Shown here one piece after another: positions 1 to 5,486 of a stretch of 6,027 nt of DNA. The DNA lies in the NCBI GenBank assembly GCA_041738875.1, contig JBGSOW010000070.1, forward strand, positions 1 to 6,027. The letters run 5' to 3'. Origin of the DNA: JBGSOW01 sp041738875 (GTDB lineage: Bacteria > Patescibacteriota > Dojkabacteria > CALFHW01). The translations under genes were made by a program, and so were the position numbers. The first letter of the stretch is position 1, and the number at the start of each line of letters is the position of its first letter. Below the pieces are notes generated by a model that ran no database searches, was not told the DNA's origin, and saw only the letters and a list, made by a program, of their open reading frames with translations.

Positions 1-665
1 ATTGGATTTGGTCTCTTTGATTCTATAGCTTGGACTCCGGCTAGATTTAGGTTTTTGCGTAAATTATCATGCGGGTTAGTTGCGTCTTCTGAATAGGCAA
101 AAGTTCTTGCTCCCATTTGATTTTCTATACTAGGTGAATAGATTCGGTACATTTGAATCTGGAGATTTTTGGTTTCCGGATCAACTGAATAGTGACTTAC
201 ATAACTGTAACCGCAACCGCGGTCGGGGCTTCTGAGTATTGCGCTTCCTTCTTGGGAATTCACTAGATGTTCTTGGATTTGCTGGAAGGACTCTAATTCG
301 GCTATTGCTAGTCGGGCTTGCTTGTAATTTTTCTGTTCTAAAAAGAATTCGACTGTTTTTTTATATGAGCTTACAAACTCAACTAAACCATTTTGATCCA
401 TATATACAGTCCCGGTTTCTGCATCACGCGGCAACTGGTAATTCACCTCTATCGAACCTGTGAGGTATTCATTCAGAAAGGTACGTATATTTGCTCTTAC
501 CTCTGCCGCCGCGTTTTCGTAACTTGCCCCACTCTTTTCAAGGCTTGAAAAGTAATTCCTGTATTGTTGTGGATCTAGCACTTCGCCTGCTGGCGTGCGG
601 ATAACACCTTCTATGGTTTTTGCTTGATCTGGCAGAACATTATATATCCCCTCAATTAATGGCAT
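1..665 (-). CDS. Orphan protein, N-terminal part only (cut by window edge)
   Basis: The minus strand is open from an ATG at 665 to the left edge, giving 221 codons with no stop, so the C-terminus is missing. An in-frame TGA lies directly before this ATG (666-668), so the start cannot lie further upstream. There is no Shine-Dalgarno site and no clear -10 box in front. The protein begins MPLIEGIYNVLPDQAKTIEG and looks soluble, with no signal peptide or membrane segment. Residues about 38-66 and 98-137 look helical and charged. A Gly/Tyr/Ser stretch around residues 146-160 (DRGCGYSYVSHYS) holds the only cysteine seen and precedes a probable beta-rich part. I do not recognise the family. The coding-like composition along the whole frame supports a real gene. 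It lies 312 nt downstream of the 356-residue orphan on the same strand and probably has its own promoter. Confidence 0.8.
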   Translation of the reverse strand, partial: MPLIEGIYNVLPDQAKTIEGVIRTPAGEVLDPQQYRNYFSSLEKSGASYENAAAEVRANIRTFLNEYLTGSIEVNYQLPRDAETGTVYMDQNGLVEFVSSYKKTVEFFLEQKNYKQARLAIAELESFQQIQEHLVNSQEGSAILRSPDRGCGYSYVSHYSVDPETKNLQIQMYRIYSPSIENQMGARTFAYSEDATNPHDNLRKNLNLAGVQAIESKRPNP

Positions 666-785
666 TCATTTTCTAAATTCCCGGGGTTCTAGTAGTACTT
701 GGTTTAACCTTTAGACATTAAACTTGTCTCTATTAATTCCTGCTCGGGATAGTAATTAAAATCACTAGCAAAGGGTCGGACTTAC

Positions 786-812
786 CTTGTTTTGGCAAAC
801 TTGCCAAACAAG
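786..812. repeat. Inverted repeat TTTGGCAA-AC-TTGCCAAA, operator-like
   Basis: Positions 791-798 and 801-808 are perfect 8-base inverted arms around a 2-bp centre. Skipping one T (790), the symmetry extends by CTTG (786-789) against CAAG (809-812). The two-base centre is too tight for an ideal RNA hairpin, and neither strand has a following T-run, so a terminator is unlikely. A dimeric regulator's binding site is the simplest reading. It lies about 120 bp upstream of the start at 665. The pairing is read directly from sequence and its function is inferred. Confidence 0.5.
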
Positions 813-880
813 ACCGTAGCGGCACTGTGAGGGACTATTTGTATTTGTTTCGGCTTCTAGCTAAATCAACTAGTCTGCGT

Positions 881-905
881 CAATATCAATATATTGAAAT
901 ATTGA
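881..905. repeat. AT-rich short repeats and 12-bp palindrome
   Basis: CAATAT occurs twice in tandem (881-892). The block TCAATATATTGA (886-897) is a perfect 12-bp palindrome, and ATATTGA recurs at 899-905. It sits about 75 bp past the stop of the 356-residue gene. It could be a protein site or just AT-rich spacer. Confidence 0.35.
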
Positions 906-977
906 ATCAACGCGCCGGCAAACGCAACTTACCCTACTTCACTTTGATAGTTTTAAAATATAGCAGATTTGGCTGGA

Positions 978-2048
978 TCAATTCAACTTACTAACTATGC
1001 GGCTCGCAAGCCTGCTAAAAATATTCTTCTTCCTTTTTACTAGATGTGAAGGGAGAAGAATAGTAAGTGTTGAATCACGCTCGGGACCACCTTGACCTGT
1101 ATCTTCATGATTAAGGGTAGCATATTCTTTTTTTATCAACTTACCTTTCTTGATGCTTTTTTCCAATCTTGCTGTTAACTTTGCCAGAACATTTTCAGAA
1201 AAATTGTACGCACTATTTAGATATTGTGCAGAATCATGTTGTGACCAGCCATATGACATAAGAATTCGCATATTTCTCAAATAGAGGACTTTCCTTGCCT
1301 CCTGGAGCCCATTTATTTCTGAGTCCAATGTACCGTCAATTACAGGAGTACAGGCTTTATCTAAGCAGCTAAAAAGTTCGGAAGCTGATACTGGTTGATC
1401 TGGATTATCTTTTTTTTCAAAATTTATATTTCCATCGGCACGTGATGAAAAATCGAAGTCTGCATGTCTATCTAGTAAATCTCGCTGTGTTTTTAGTATA
1501 AGATAGGTTGCATTTATTTCCTCAAGTGTATATCGATTTGCCATGTCCACGTTTATGATTAGTTCATTAATCTGTTCATTTGATCTACCCATAGTTATAT
1601 CTGTTGGAATCGATTTTAATATATGCCTCATATTTGTTTTACCAGATGCATCATTACCTGAAGTTACTGCTTCTTGAAAGTGAATCTGATTACTCTGGTC
1701 AAGAGAAACAAGATCATTTACCCATAAAGCATCAAATATACCTCTCCTTTGGGTGTAAACAATCTCAAGAAGATTTTCTAGCGCCCGATTGTGATCACCA
1801 GGCATAGCTAAGAGCATGTAGGCTGAAAGATGCGCTAATTCATGAAGTGTTTGATTATAAAGTCGATCATATCCAAATTGTCTATAAAGCTCATTGAATT
1901 CTTCATACGTCTCTTCTATAGACTCAGCAATACTCGGGTTTGGAAAACTGACAATGTGCAAGGGTAGAGGTCGCTGTCTGGCTGAAATAGGCTCTTCTAA
2001 ATTCTTAATGGTTGTATTGCCCCAGTTTATAGTATTTTCCGCATTCAT
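978..2048 (-). CDS. Orphan 356-residue protein with an HExxH motif
   Basis: I chose the ATG at 2048. A reading from TTG at 2057 adds three codons, but that TTG overlaps the TATAAT box. The protein is soluble-looking, acidic and mostly helical, with no signal peptide. Residues 69-73 read HELAH within TLHELAHLSAYML, the HExxH pattern of zincin metallopeptidases. Glutamates at about 91 and 95 in a following helix could supply a third zinc ligand, as in gluzincins. Two cysteines near the middle are spaced CxxxxC (SCLDKAC). The C-terminus (KRKKNIFSRLASRIVSKLN) is a basic amphipathic segment that could contact membrane or nucleic acid. I do not recognise the family, and one HExxH can arise by chance, so peptidase activity is only a hypothesis. 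The stop is TGA at 978-980. No terminator follows. Confidence 0.85.
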   Translation of the reverse strand: MNAENTINWGNTTIKNLEEPISARQRPLPLHIVSFPNPSIAESIEETYEEFNELYRQFGYDRLYNQTLHELAHLSAYMLLAMPGDHNRALENLLEIVYTQRRGIFDALWVNDLVSLDQSNQIHFQEAVTSGNDASGKTNMRHILKSIPTDITMGRSNEQINELIINVDMANRYTLEEINATYLILKTQRDLLDRHADFDFSSRADGNINFEKKDNPDQPVSASELFSCLDKACTPVIDGTLDSEINGLQEARKVLYLRNMRILMSYGWSQHDSAQYLNSAYNFSENVLAKLTARLEKSIKKGKLIKKEYATLNHEDTGQGGPERDSTLTILLPSHLVKRKKNIFSRLASRIVSKLN

Positions 2049-2056
2049 ATATACCA

Positions 2057-2062
2057 ATTATA
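2057..2062 (-). promoter_or_regulatory. TATAAT -10 box, probable leaderless start of the 356-residue gene
   Basis: A consensus TATAAT on the minus strand ends eight bases before the ATG at 2048. The expected transcription start therefore falls within about two bases of the ATG, and there is no Shine-Dalgarno site. No good -35 hexamer is found at 16-18 bp. Confidence 0.55.
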
Positions 2063-2129
2063 CATCATGGAATACGAAATAAATACCAACATAATCATTT
2101 TGAATTCGGCACGATTTCTAAAATTAGCT

Positions 2130-2330
2130 CTAATTTCTTACAGATCTCTGAAGTGCATTTCCAGACTTATAGTGCTTTGGTGCGAAGTCCTTATTTTTAT
2201 TAATTAAATCGATAATTTGTTGCTTTTTACTCTTTGGTTTAGGGGCGGATACAACTTTTGCAGAAATATCGATAATTTTCTTGTACTGTTTTCTTTTCTC
2301 AATTTGTATTGTTTCACCTCTTTCTAACAT
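2130..2330 (-). CDS. Small lysine-rich orphan protein, 66 residues
   Basis: The gene starts at ATG 2330 and ends with TAG. The product is strongly basic, with many Lys and Arg. Residues 1-27 form a charged helical stretch, followed by a Pro/Lys-rich linker (SAPKPKSKK, about 28-36) and then a second helical segment (QQIIDLINKNKDF) with a basic tail. Size and charge suggest a nucleic-acid- or ribosome-associated protein, but no family is recognised and this is inference from composition. A GATACT sequence eight bases before the ATG is a weak -10 candidate. AGAGGTG lies inside the gene, just after the start, and is not positioned as a ribosome site for this ATG. It follows the HIT gene on the same strand. 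If the HIT frame really extends to 2345, the two are only 14 nt apart and probably cotranscribed. Confidence 0.6.
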   Translation of the reverse strand: MLERGETIQIEKRKQYKKIIDISAKVVSAPKPKSKKQQIIDLINKNKDFAPKHYKSGNALQRSVRN

Positions 2331-2344
2331 GTTTGTGTAGTATC

Positions 2345-2416
2345 CTACTCTATTTGCTTAAATTTCGACTTAATTTTTTTCAAAGTTTCATCAATCTCTG
2401 GGCGGTTTGCGTCGCC
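2345..2416 (-). other. In-frame coding-like extension beyond the HIT stop
   Basis: Immediately after the HIT TAG (2417-2419) the same frame continues for 23 codons to another TAG (2345-2347). The reading starts GDAN and continues RPEIDETLKKIKSKFKQIE. It looks like the charged C-terminal helix of a globular protein rather than random spacer. It ends 14 nt before the next gene's ATG, a normal operon gap. Possible explanations are a recent nonsense mutation, a base-call or assembly error, or stop readthrough. TAG is an ordinary stop elsewhere here (HU, 66-aa gene), so genome-wide recoding is unlikely. Confidence 0.5.
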
Positions 2417-2827
2417 CTAGTCATGGGAGGAAAGGTAACCTTCGTAATTATGAAAGTATTTATCTACGGAGCTTGCGTGTTTTTGCCAGCCTTCTTTTGT
2501 AGTGTCTGCTGTGCCATGCATTGGGAAGAGTTTGCAATGCAAATGATCCACACCGAATCCTTCGAAGATCATTCCAGTTCTTGCCACATCCGGGAAAACA
2601 AGATCAAGCTGTTTAGCAACTTTTGAAGCGAAATTCACTATGCCAGTTCTCACATCATCTTCTAGCTCAGCAAAATAACTATTGTGGTGGTCTTTGGTGA
2701 TTACAACCGTAAATCCTTCTGTGTTTGGCCTATGAGAAAGAAATGCCATATGCTTCTCATCCTCAGCAATCGTTCGAGTCGGAATTTCACCACTCGCAAA
2801 TTTACAGAAAATACAGCCTGTTTCCAT
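2417..2827 (-). CDS. HIT-family protein with HxHxK variant motif
   Basis: The product is 136 residues, close to the usual length for single-domain HIT proteins, which hydrolyse or transfer nucleotidyl groups on substrates such as Ap4A or AMP-lysine. CxxC near the N-terminus (C5, C8) is the zinc-type HIT start, and KDHHNSY (45-51) holds the conserved mid-domain His. The signature region is GFGVDHLHCKLFP. H95 and H97 match the first two histidines of HxHxHxx, but position 99 is Lys where the catalytic nucleophilic His normally sits (Gln in GalT-type relatives). Classical hydrolase chemistry is therefore doubtful, and nucleotide binding may remain. The ATG lies six bases after the TAA of the 68-residue gene, in the same frame, with TATAAT overlapping that stop and no Shine-Dalgarno site. 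The frame appears to continue past the TAG, so the protein may be a truncated form. Confidence 0.88.
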   Translation of the reverse strand: METGCIFCKFASGEIPTRTIAEDEKHMAFLSHRPNTEGFTVVITKDHHNSYFAELEDDVRTGIVNFASKVAKQLDLVFPDVARTGMIFEGFGVDHLHCKLFPMHGTADTTKEGWQKHASSVDKYFHNYEGYLSSHD

Positions 2828-2832
2828 GCTAA

Positions 2833-2842
2833 ATTATAGCAA
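2833..2842 (-). promoter_or_regulatory. Extended -10 TTGCTATAAT five bases before HIT ATG
   Basis: Read on the minus strand, TTGCTATAAT (TGnTATAAT type) ends five bases before the ATG at 2827 and overlaps the last codons and stop of the 68-residue gene. TTGCCA lies upstream at a short 15-bp spacing, a weak -35. Because the box overlaps coding sequence it could be coincidental, but the same box recurs at the same distance before two other genes. Confidence 0.45.
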
Positions 2843-3040
2843 ATTTCCTAATTTGGCAATTAATGTGATAAGCTCCTCTGGTTGGGGTTTATAACCGTTT
2901 GCATTTGCAGCATAATCCCTCAAACCATCATAGATAAAATCTGGCAGTTGGCCTTTGATCGTGGTGTATTGTAAATTTATTTCAGTTTGACCCAGTTCTT
3001 TTGGTAAGTTTGGGTCTGTTTTAGCGTTTGTATTATTCAT
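2834..3040 (-). CDS. Orphan 68-residue protein upstream of HIT
   Basis: I start it at ATG 3040. TTG at 3055 would add five codons but lies inside the extended -10 box. The product (MNNTNAKTDPNLPKELGQTE...) has a polar, Pro/Asn-rich N-terminus of about 20 residues. A short beta-like stretch (INLQYTTIKG) follows, then a segment with Tyr/Asp (PDFIYDGLRDYAANANGYKP), and the C-terminal helix ends LIAKLGNLL. There is no membrane segment or signal peptide and no family I recognise. The stop TAA is six bases before the HIT ATG and in the same frame, so the two genes are probably cotranscribed, with translation of HIT possibly coupled. The gene is divergent from the 190-residue gene across 36 bp. Confidence 0.65.
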   Translation of the reverse strand: MNNTNAKTDPNLPKELGQTEINLQYTTIKGQLPDFIYDGLRDYAANANGYKPQPEELITLIAKLGNLL

Positions 3041-3045
3041 GGCTG

Positions 3046-3055
3046 ATTTTAACAA
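3046..3055 (-). promoter_or_regulatory. Extended -10 TTGTTAAAAT five bases before ATG 3040
   Basis: On the minus strand TTGTTAAAAT (TGnTAAAAT) ends five bases before the ATG. The identical ten bases stand at the identical distance before the deformylase ATG. No -35 is seen at 17 bp (TCGCGC), so the extended -10 would have to carry the promoter. No Shine-Dalgarno site is present, consistent with a leaderless mRNA. Confidence 0.55.
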
Positions 3056-3076
3056 AGATAAATTGATTGCGCGAAC

Positions 3077-3649
3077 ATGAGCACCGAAACTGCACCAGGA
3101 ATAGAAATTTACACTTCTGTAGTCCGTGAGGTTAGACTACCTATACCTGAAGATAAAGGTAGGGCGACAGATTCAATGCATATATTATATGGGACTGTTA
3201 GGGGGCATATAGACGAATTGACTGGTTTACGAGCAAGTCCAGATGATCATGTATTTGTAAATATTTCAGATCTTCAAGGCAATTTTAACTTGCTCACAAG
3301 AAGAGTTAATGAAGAAGTTTACGCAAACGCCTCTGCTTCTGGTTGTTTGACGACTCTAATGATGCTTGGGCCTACTCATTCGGCTCTTAGTGATCCAGGC
3401 ACTCAAGTAAATAGACAACTAAATATACCTGGTGCTCAGGAGAGAATTAATACTTCGCTAGCAGACATCAACTTTCGTATCGAAGAACTAAATAATATGT
3501 TTGATATCCCAAATTGGAATGAGGAAACTCAAGTAAAATTTGCAACTAAATTGAACTTTGATAAAGAATTATGTTATTTGCTCAATGAGATTTCTAGCAA
3601 TCTTGTTGATTTAGCAGCGACATTTGGTTATAAATTACTTAAACCTTAA
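3077..3649 (+). CDS. Orphan 190-residue protein
   Basis: It runs from ATG 3077 to TAA. The N-terminal 60 residues alternate strand-like and charged segments (IEIYTSVVREVRLPIPEDKG; DDHVFVNISDLQGN). The rest looks helical, notably about 118-139 (ERINTSLADINFRIEELNNMF) and the last 30 residues (KELCYLLNEISSNLVDLAATF). Two cysteines are present, with no signal peptide or membrane helix, so it is probably cytoplasmic. I do not recognise the family. It is divergent from the 68-residue/HIT pair with only 36 bp between start codons, so the promoters must overlap. No Shine-Dalgarno site precedes the ATG. A weak -10 candidate (GATAAA/TAAATT, 3057-3064) would leave a leader of only a few bases. The 47-codon gene follows after 20 nt. 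Confidence 0.8.
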   Translation: MSTETAPGIEIYTSVVREVRLPIPEDKGRATDSMHILYGTVRGHIDELTGLRASPDDHVFVNISDLQGNFNLLTRRVNEEVYANASASGCLTTLMMLGPTHSALSDPGTQVNRQLNIPGAQERINTSLADINFRIEELNNMFDIPNWNEETQVKFATKLNFDKELCYLLNEISSNLVDLAATFGYKLLKP

Positions 3650-3651
3650 TT

Positions 3652-3661
3652 TTGGTATAGT
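3652..3661 (+). promoter_or_regulatory. Extended -10 TTGGTATAGT before the 47-codon gene
   Basis: TTGGTATAGT starts just after the stop of the 190-residue gene and ends eight bases before the ATG at 3670. It matches the TGnTATAAT extended -10 form with one change. No -35 is seen. Transcription would begin at or next to the ATG. This is the same arrangement seen at other genes here. Confidence 0.5.
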
Positions 3662-3669
3662 TATTTAGT

Positions 3670-3813
3670 ATGGATTTTGCATCGTTTCTAAAACACTTTT
3701 TCTACATCGGTTTAGTTTTCAGCTTTGGCGCTTTATTCTCTTACGTTAACAAAGATAAGATCTCACGATTGATAGAGAAAATGCGTATTGTTATTAAAGG
3801 ATTGGTGTCGTAA
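3670..3813 (+). CDS. Small single-helix membrane protein, 47 residues
   Basis: ATG 3670 to TAA 3811-3813 encodes MDFASFLKHFFYIGLVFSFG followed by ALFSYVNKDKISRLIEK and a short hydrophobic/basic tail. Residues about 9-26 form one hydrophobic segment long enough to cross the membrane. It is followed by Lys/Arg-rich sequence, which by the positive-inside rule puts the C-terminus in the cytoplasm. The tail from about residue 31 (ISRLIEKMRIVIKGLV) could be an amphipathic helix lying on the membrane. There is no Shine-Dalgarno site, and an extended -10 box ends eight bases upstream. It converges on the 334-residue secreted-type gene with 20 bp between stops and no terminator hairpin in that gap. 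The family is unknown. The hydrophobic pattern and promoter support a real gene, but its short length leaves some doubt. Confidence 0.6.
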   Translation: MDFASFLKHFFYIGLVFSFGALFSYVNKDKISRLIEKMRIVIKGLVS

Positions 3814-3833
3814 ATTCCCAAATATATCGAGGG

Positions 3834-4838
3834 TCAGATATTTTCTAGTTGTCTTCCGTATATTTGTGTGTTTGGTGATGTTTTCTGCAGAGCAAGACTT
3901 CTAGTAGTAGCAGTAGATAAAAATTCCTGCATAATTAGGGACATTCTTTGGGCTTGTCCGATTGTTACAATCAGAATTTGAATCTGTTCGTCAGTTAGAT
4001 TCTTATAGCCTAATAATCCGCTCAAAATATCACTCAGAGTTGATTTCTCTGAGAAAGTAGTAGAATAACTTGGTCCACCGGGATTTGGCGTAATTACTAG
4101 TGTGTTCATAATGCATTCAATACTAGAATTTGTGGTATGCATACTGTAGAACGCGGGGGAGGTACTGTTTTGGATATTCTGCAACTCACCTGTTCCATCG
4201 GGATGATGTCTATCAAATGGGATATTAGAATAGGATGACTCAATAATTTCGACACTATCTTTTAATCTCTTAAATATAATATTAAAAATATTATTATTGT
4301 CATCCGTGACTAACATATTTAGTATGACTTCTACAGGTTTACTTTTGATTGGGTCTATACCTTCGGGGTTAGCGAGTGCAATTTGGATGGGAATGTAGTT
4401 ATTCAGTATTGTATCAAGCGACATTACCAAATATACTCCATCGGACTCTCTTATGTGCCAAGCTTCGTTGACCAAACTCGCGCGACCAAATCCATTTCCA
4501 GGAACTCTCCCATCATAAGGATCATAATCACCAGGTGGCAAACCCCTATGCAATAAAATAAAACTCTCAGTGCTGATTTGAATTTCCATTGTGGCCAGCG
4601 CCATGCTTGATGAATTATTAATTTGGTCGAGCTCTTCCATAAAATAGAGAACATCGGCTATGTTCCGACCCAGTTCTTTATAGCAATCATCCTCAAATCG
4701 TGATGTATCGAGAATATTTCCATCATTAGTTATTCCTACACCAATACACTGAGGAGACCTTACTACTCCAGATAGAGCTAAAACCGCTAAAGAAGCTGTT
4801 GCGAAGTGATATCTGAGATTTCGAGGAATTTCTAGCAT
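3834..4838 (-). CDS. Orphan 334-residue protein with signal peptide or anchor
   Basis: It starts at ATG 4838. The N-terminus MLEIPRNLRYHFATASLAVL has a basic n-region followed by a hydrophobic core (about 12-26). ALS|G near residue 23 is an acceptable signal-peptidase I site, although the core could also stay as an anchor. C31 is not in a lipobox. The mature part is rich in Asn, Ser, Thr, Ile and Asp, as is usual for extracytoplasmic proteins. A Gly/Pro/Asp-rich loop lies near 100-115 (LPPGDYDPYDGRVPGNGFGR), strand-like segments follow, and the last 70 residues are helical (LTDEQIQILIVTIGQAQRMS). Cysteines at 31 and 52 could pair. No known domain is recognised. It begins 55 nt after the deformylase stop on the same strand, so it may share its transcript. 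A weak TATTAG nine bases before the ATG could be its own -10. Confidence 0.85.
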   Translation of the reverse strand: MLEIPRNLRYHFATASLAVLALSGVVRSPQCIGVGITNDGNILDTSRFEDDCYKELGRNIADVLYFMEELDQINNSSSMALATMEIQISTESFILLHRGLPPGDYDPYDGRVPGNGFGRASLVNEAWHIRESDGVYLVMSLDTILNNYIPIQIALANPEGIDPIKSKPVEVILNMLVTDDNNNIFNIIFKRLKDSVEIIESSYSNIPFDRHHPDGTGELQNIQNSTSPAFYSMHTTNSSIECIMNTLVITPNPGGPSYSTTFSEKSTLSDILSGLLGYKNLTDEQIQILIVTIGQAQRMSLIMQEFLSTATTRSLALQKTSPNTQIYGRQLENI

Positions 4839-4893
4839 TTTTGCTAACTAATAATGGAATTCGAGTTAAGGTAGTTTATGAGATGCACTGAGC

Positions 4894-5481
4894 TTAAACT
4901 TCTTTTGGGTATCTGCCGTTCTCGTCGATGTATTTGTCGAAATCGATTGCTCGCCAAAGGTTCTGCTCAGGATTTCTGACGCGTGAGATAAATAAAACGC
5001 CGTTTAAATGATCAATTTCGTGTTGGATTAGGTGACTAAAAAAGCCAGTTGCTTCAAGAGTTTGAGTTTTTCCTTGTCTATCTTGGTATTTCACTTTGAC
5101 TTTGTCTGGGCGCCAAACAGGACCCCATAATTGGCTTACTTTTACGCCAATACTCAAGCATGCCTCCCAAAGGACGGATTCATGCTCTTTGTCAGCTTCG
5201 ATTATTTCTGGATTAATAAAAACCTCCCAAAGACCTCTACTCTCTCTCTTTTCCGCTTGATTCTCGACCTTTTCTTCAATATCTACCCTTCTCACAATTG
5301 CTAAGTTGAGGTTCTCACCAATCTGAGGTGCGGCCAAACCTGCAGTCGAATCCACATCCTTTTCGCAGGTGTCAATCATGTCCTCAATCAACTTTTGCAG
5401 CGTTTTATCCGCAAAATCAATGACTTTCTTTGATTTTTTTAGTAGGCGTTTATCGCCTATTTGCAATATATTTAAAACCAT
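4894..5481 (-). CDS. def: Peptide deformylase
   Basis: The enzyme removes the formyl group from the N-terminal Met of nascent proteins at the ribosome, using a metal ion. All three family motifs are present in this 195-residue protein. Motif 1 is TAGLAAPQIG with the catalytic Gln at 53. Motif 2 is EACLS with the metal ligand Cys at 108. Motif 3 is QHEIDHLNG with His154, Glu155 and His158. Two positions depart from the consensus: Thr replaces the first Gly of GxGLAAPQ, and Ala replaces Gly in EGCLS. A charged insert (about 69-83, EEKVENQAEKRESRG) lies between core strands, and LWGPVW follows motif 2. I start at ATG 5481. TTG 5496 would add five codons but falls in the extended -10 box. It is divergent from HU and has a good promoter placing the transcript start at the ATG, with no Shine-Dalgarno site. 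Confidence 0.96.
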   Translation of the reverse strand: MVLNILQIGDKRLLKKSKKVIDFADKTLQKLIEDMIDTCEKDVDSTAGLAAPQIGENLNLAIVRRVDIEEKVENQAEKRESRGLWEVFINPEIIEADKEHESVLWEACLSIGVKVSQLWGPVWRPDKVKVKYQDRQGKTQTLEATGFFSHLIQHEIDHLNGVLFISRVRNPEQNLWRAIDFDKYIDENGRYPKEV

Positions 5482-5486
5482 TATAC

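Larger units (their letters stand above)
666..977. other. 312-bp intergenic region without a gene
   Basis: No open frame of useful length occurs on either strand, and I find no tRNA-like T-loop or cloverleaf. Both flanking genes are on the minus strand, so the region should carry the 3' end of the 356-residue gene's transcript and the promoter of the partial gene at 665. I found no convincing -35/-10 pair for the latter. The region does contain an 18-bp inverted repeat and an AT-rich repeat patch, listed separately. By composition it could hold a small RNA on the minus strand, but no known RNA family is recognisable. Confidence 0.6.

Noticed and set aside
239..463. 74-codon open frame on the + strand
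   Set aside because: It lies antisense to the partial orphan at 1-665, whose minus frame is open throughout and reads like protein; the + frame has no start signals and an unlikely composition.
666..977. tRNA or other known structured RNA in the gene-free region
   Set aside because: No T-loop consensus, acceptor pairing or recognisable RNase P, SRP or tmRNA core was found on either strand.
978..980. Alternative genetic code (TGA as Gly or TAG recoded)
   Set aside because: TGA ends the 356-aa gene and the frame beyond is not protein-like. TAG ends HU normally, and Trp is coded by TGG.
2055..2057. TTG starts at 2057, 3055 and 5496 giving slightly longer proteins
   Set aside because: Each TTG lies in or overlaps a -10 box just before a good ATG, so it would be at or upstream of the transcription start.
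2121..2136. Inverted repeat AAATTAG/CTAATTT at the end of the 66-aa gene as a terminator
   Set aside because: It is purely AT-rich apart from one GC pair, with a 2-base loop and no proper U-run; it is too weak to call.
2400..2417. GC hairpin GGGCG/CGCCC after the HIT stop as a terminator
   Set aside because: The stem is only 5 bp with an 8-base loop, no U-run follows on the minus strand, and it lies in sequence that looks coding.
2309..2626. 105-codon open frame on the + strand
   Set aside because: It is antisense to the recognisable HIT gene, and its Cys/Phe-rich translation is typical of a shadow frame.
4451..4654. 67-codon open frame on the - strand
   Set aside because: It is an alternative frame inside the 334-residue gene, with no start signal of its own.
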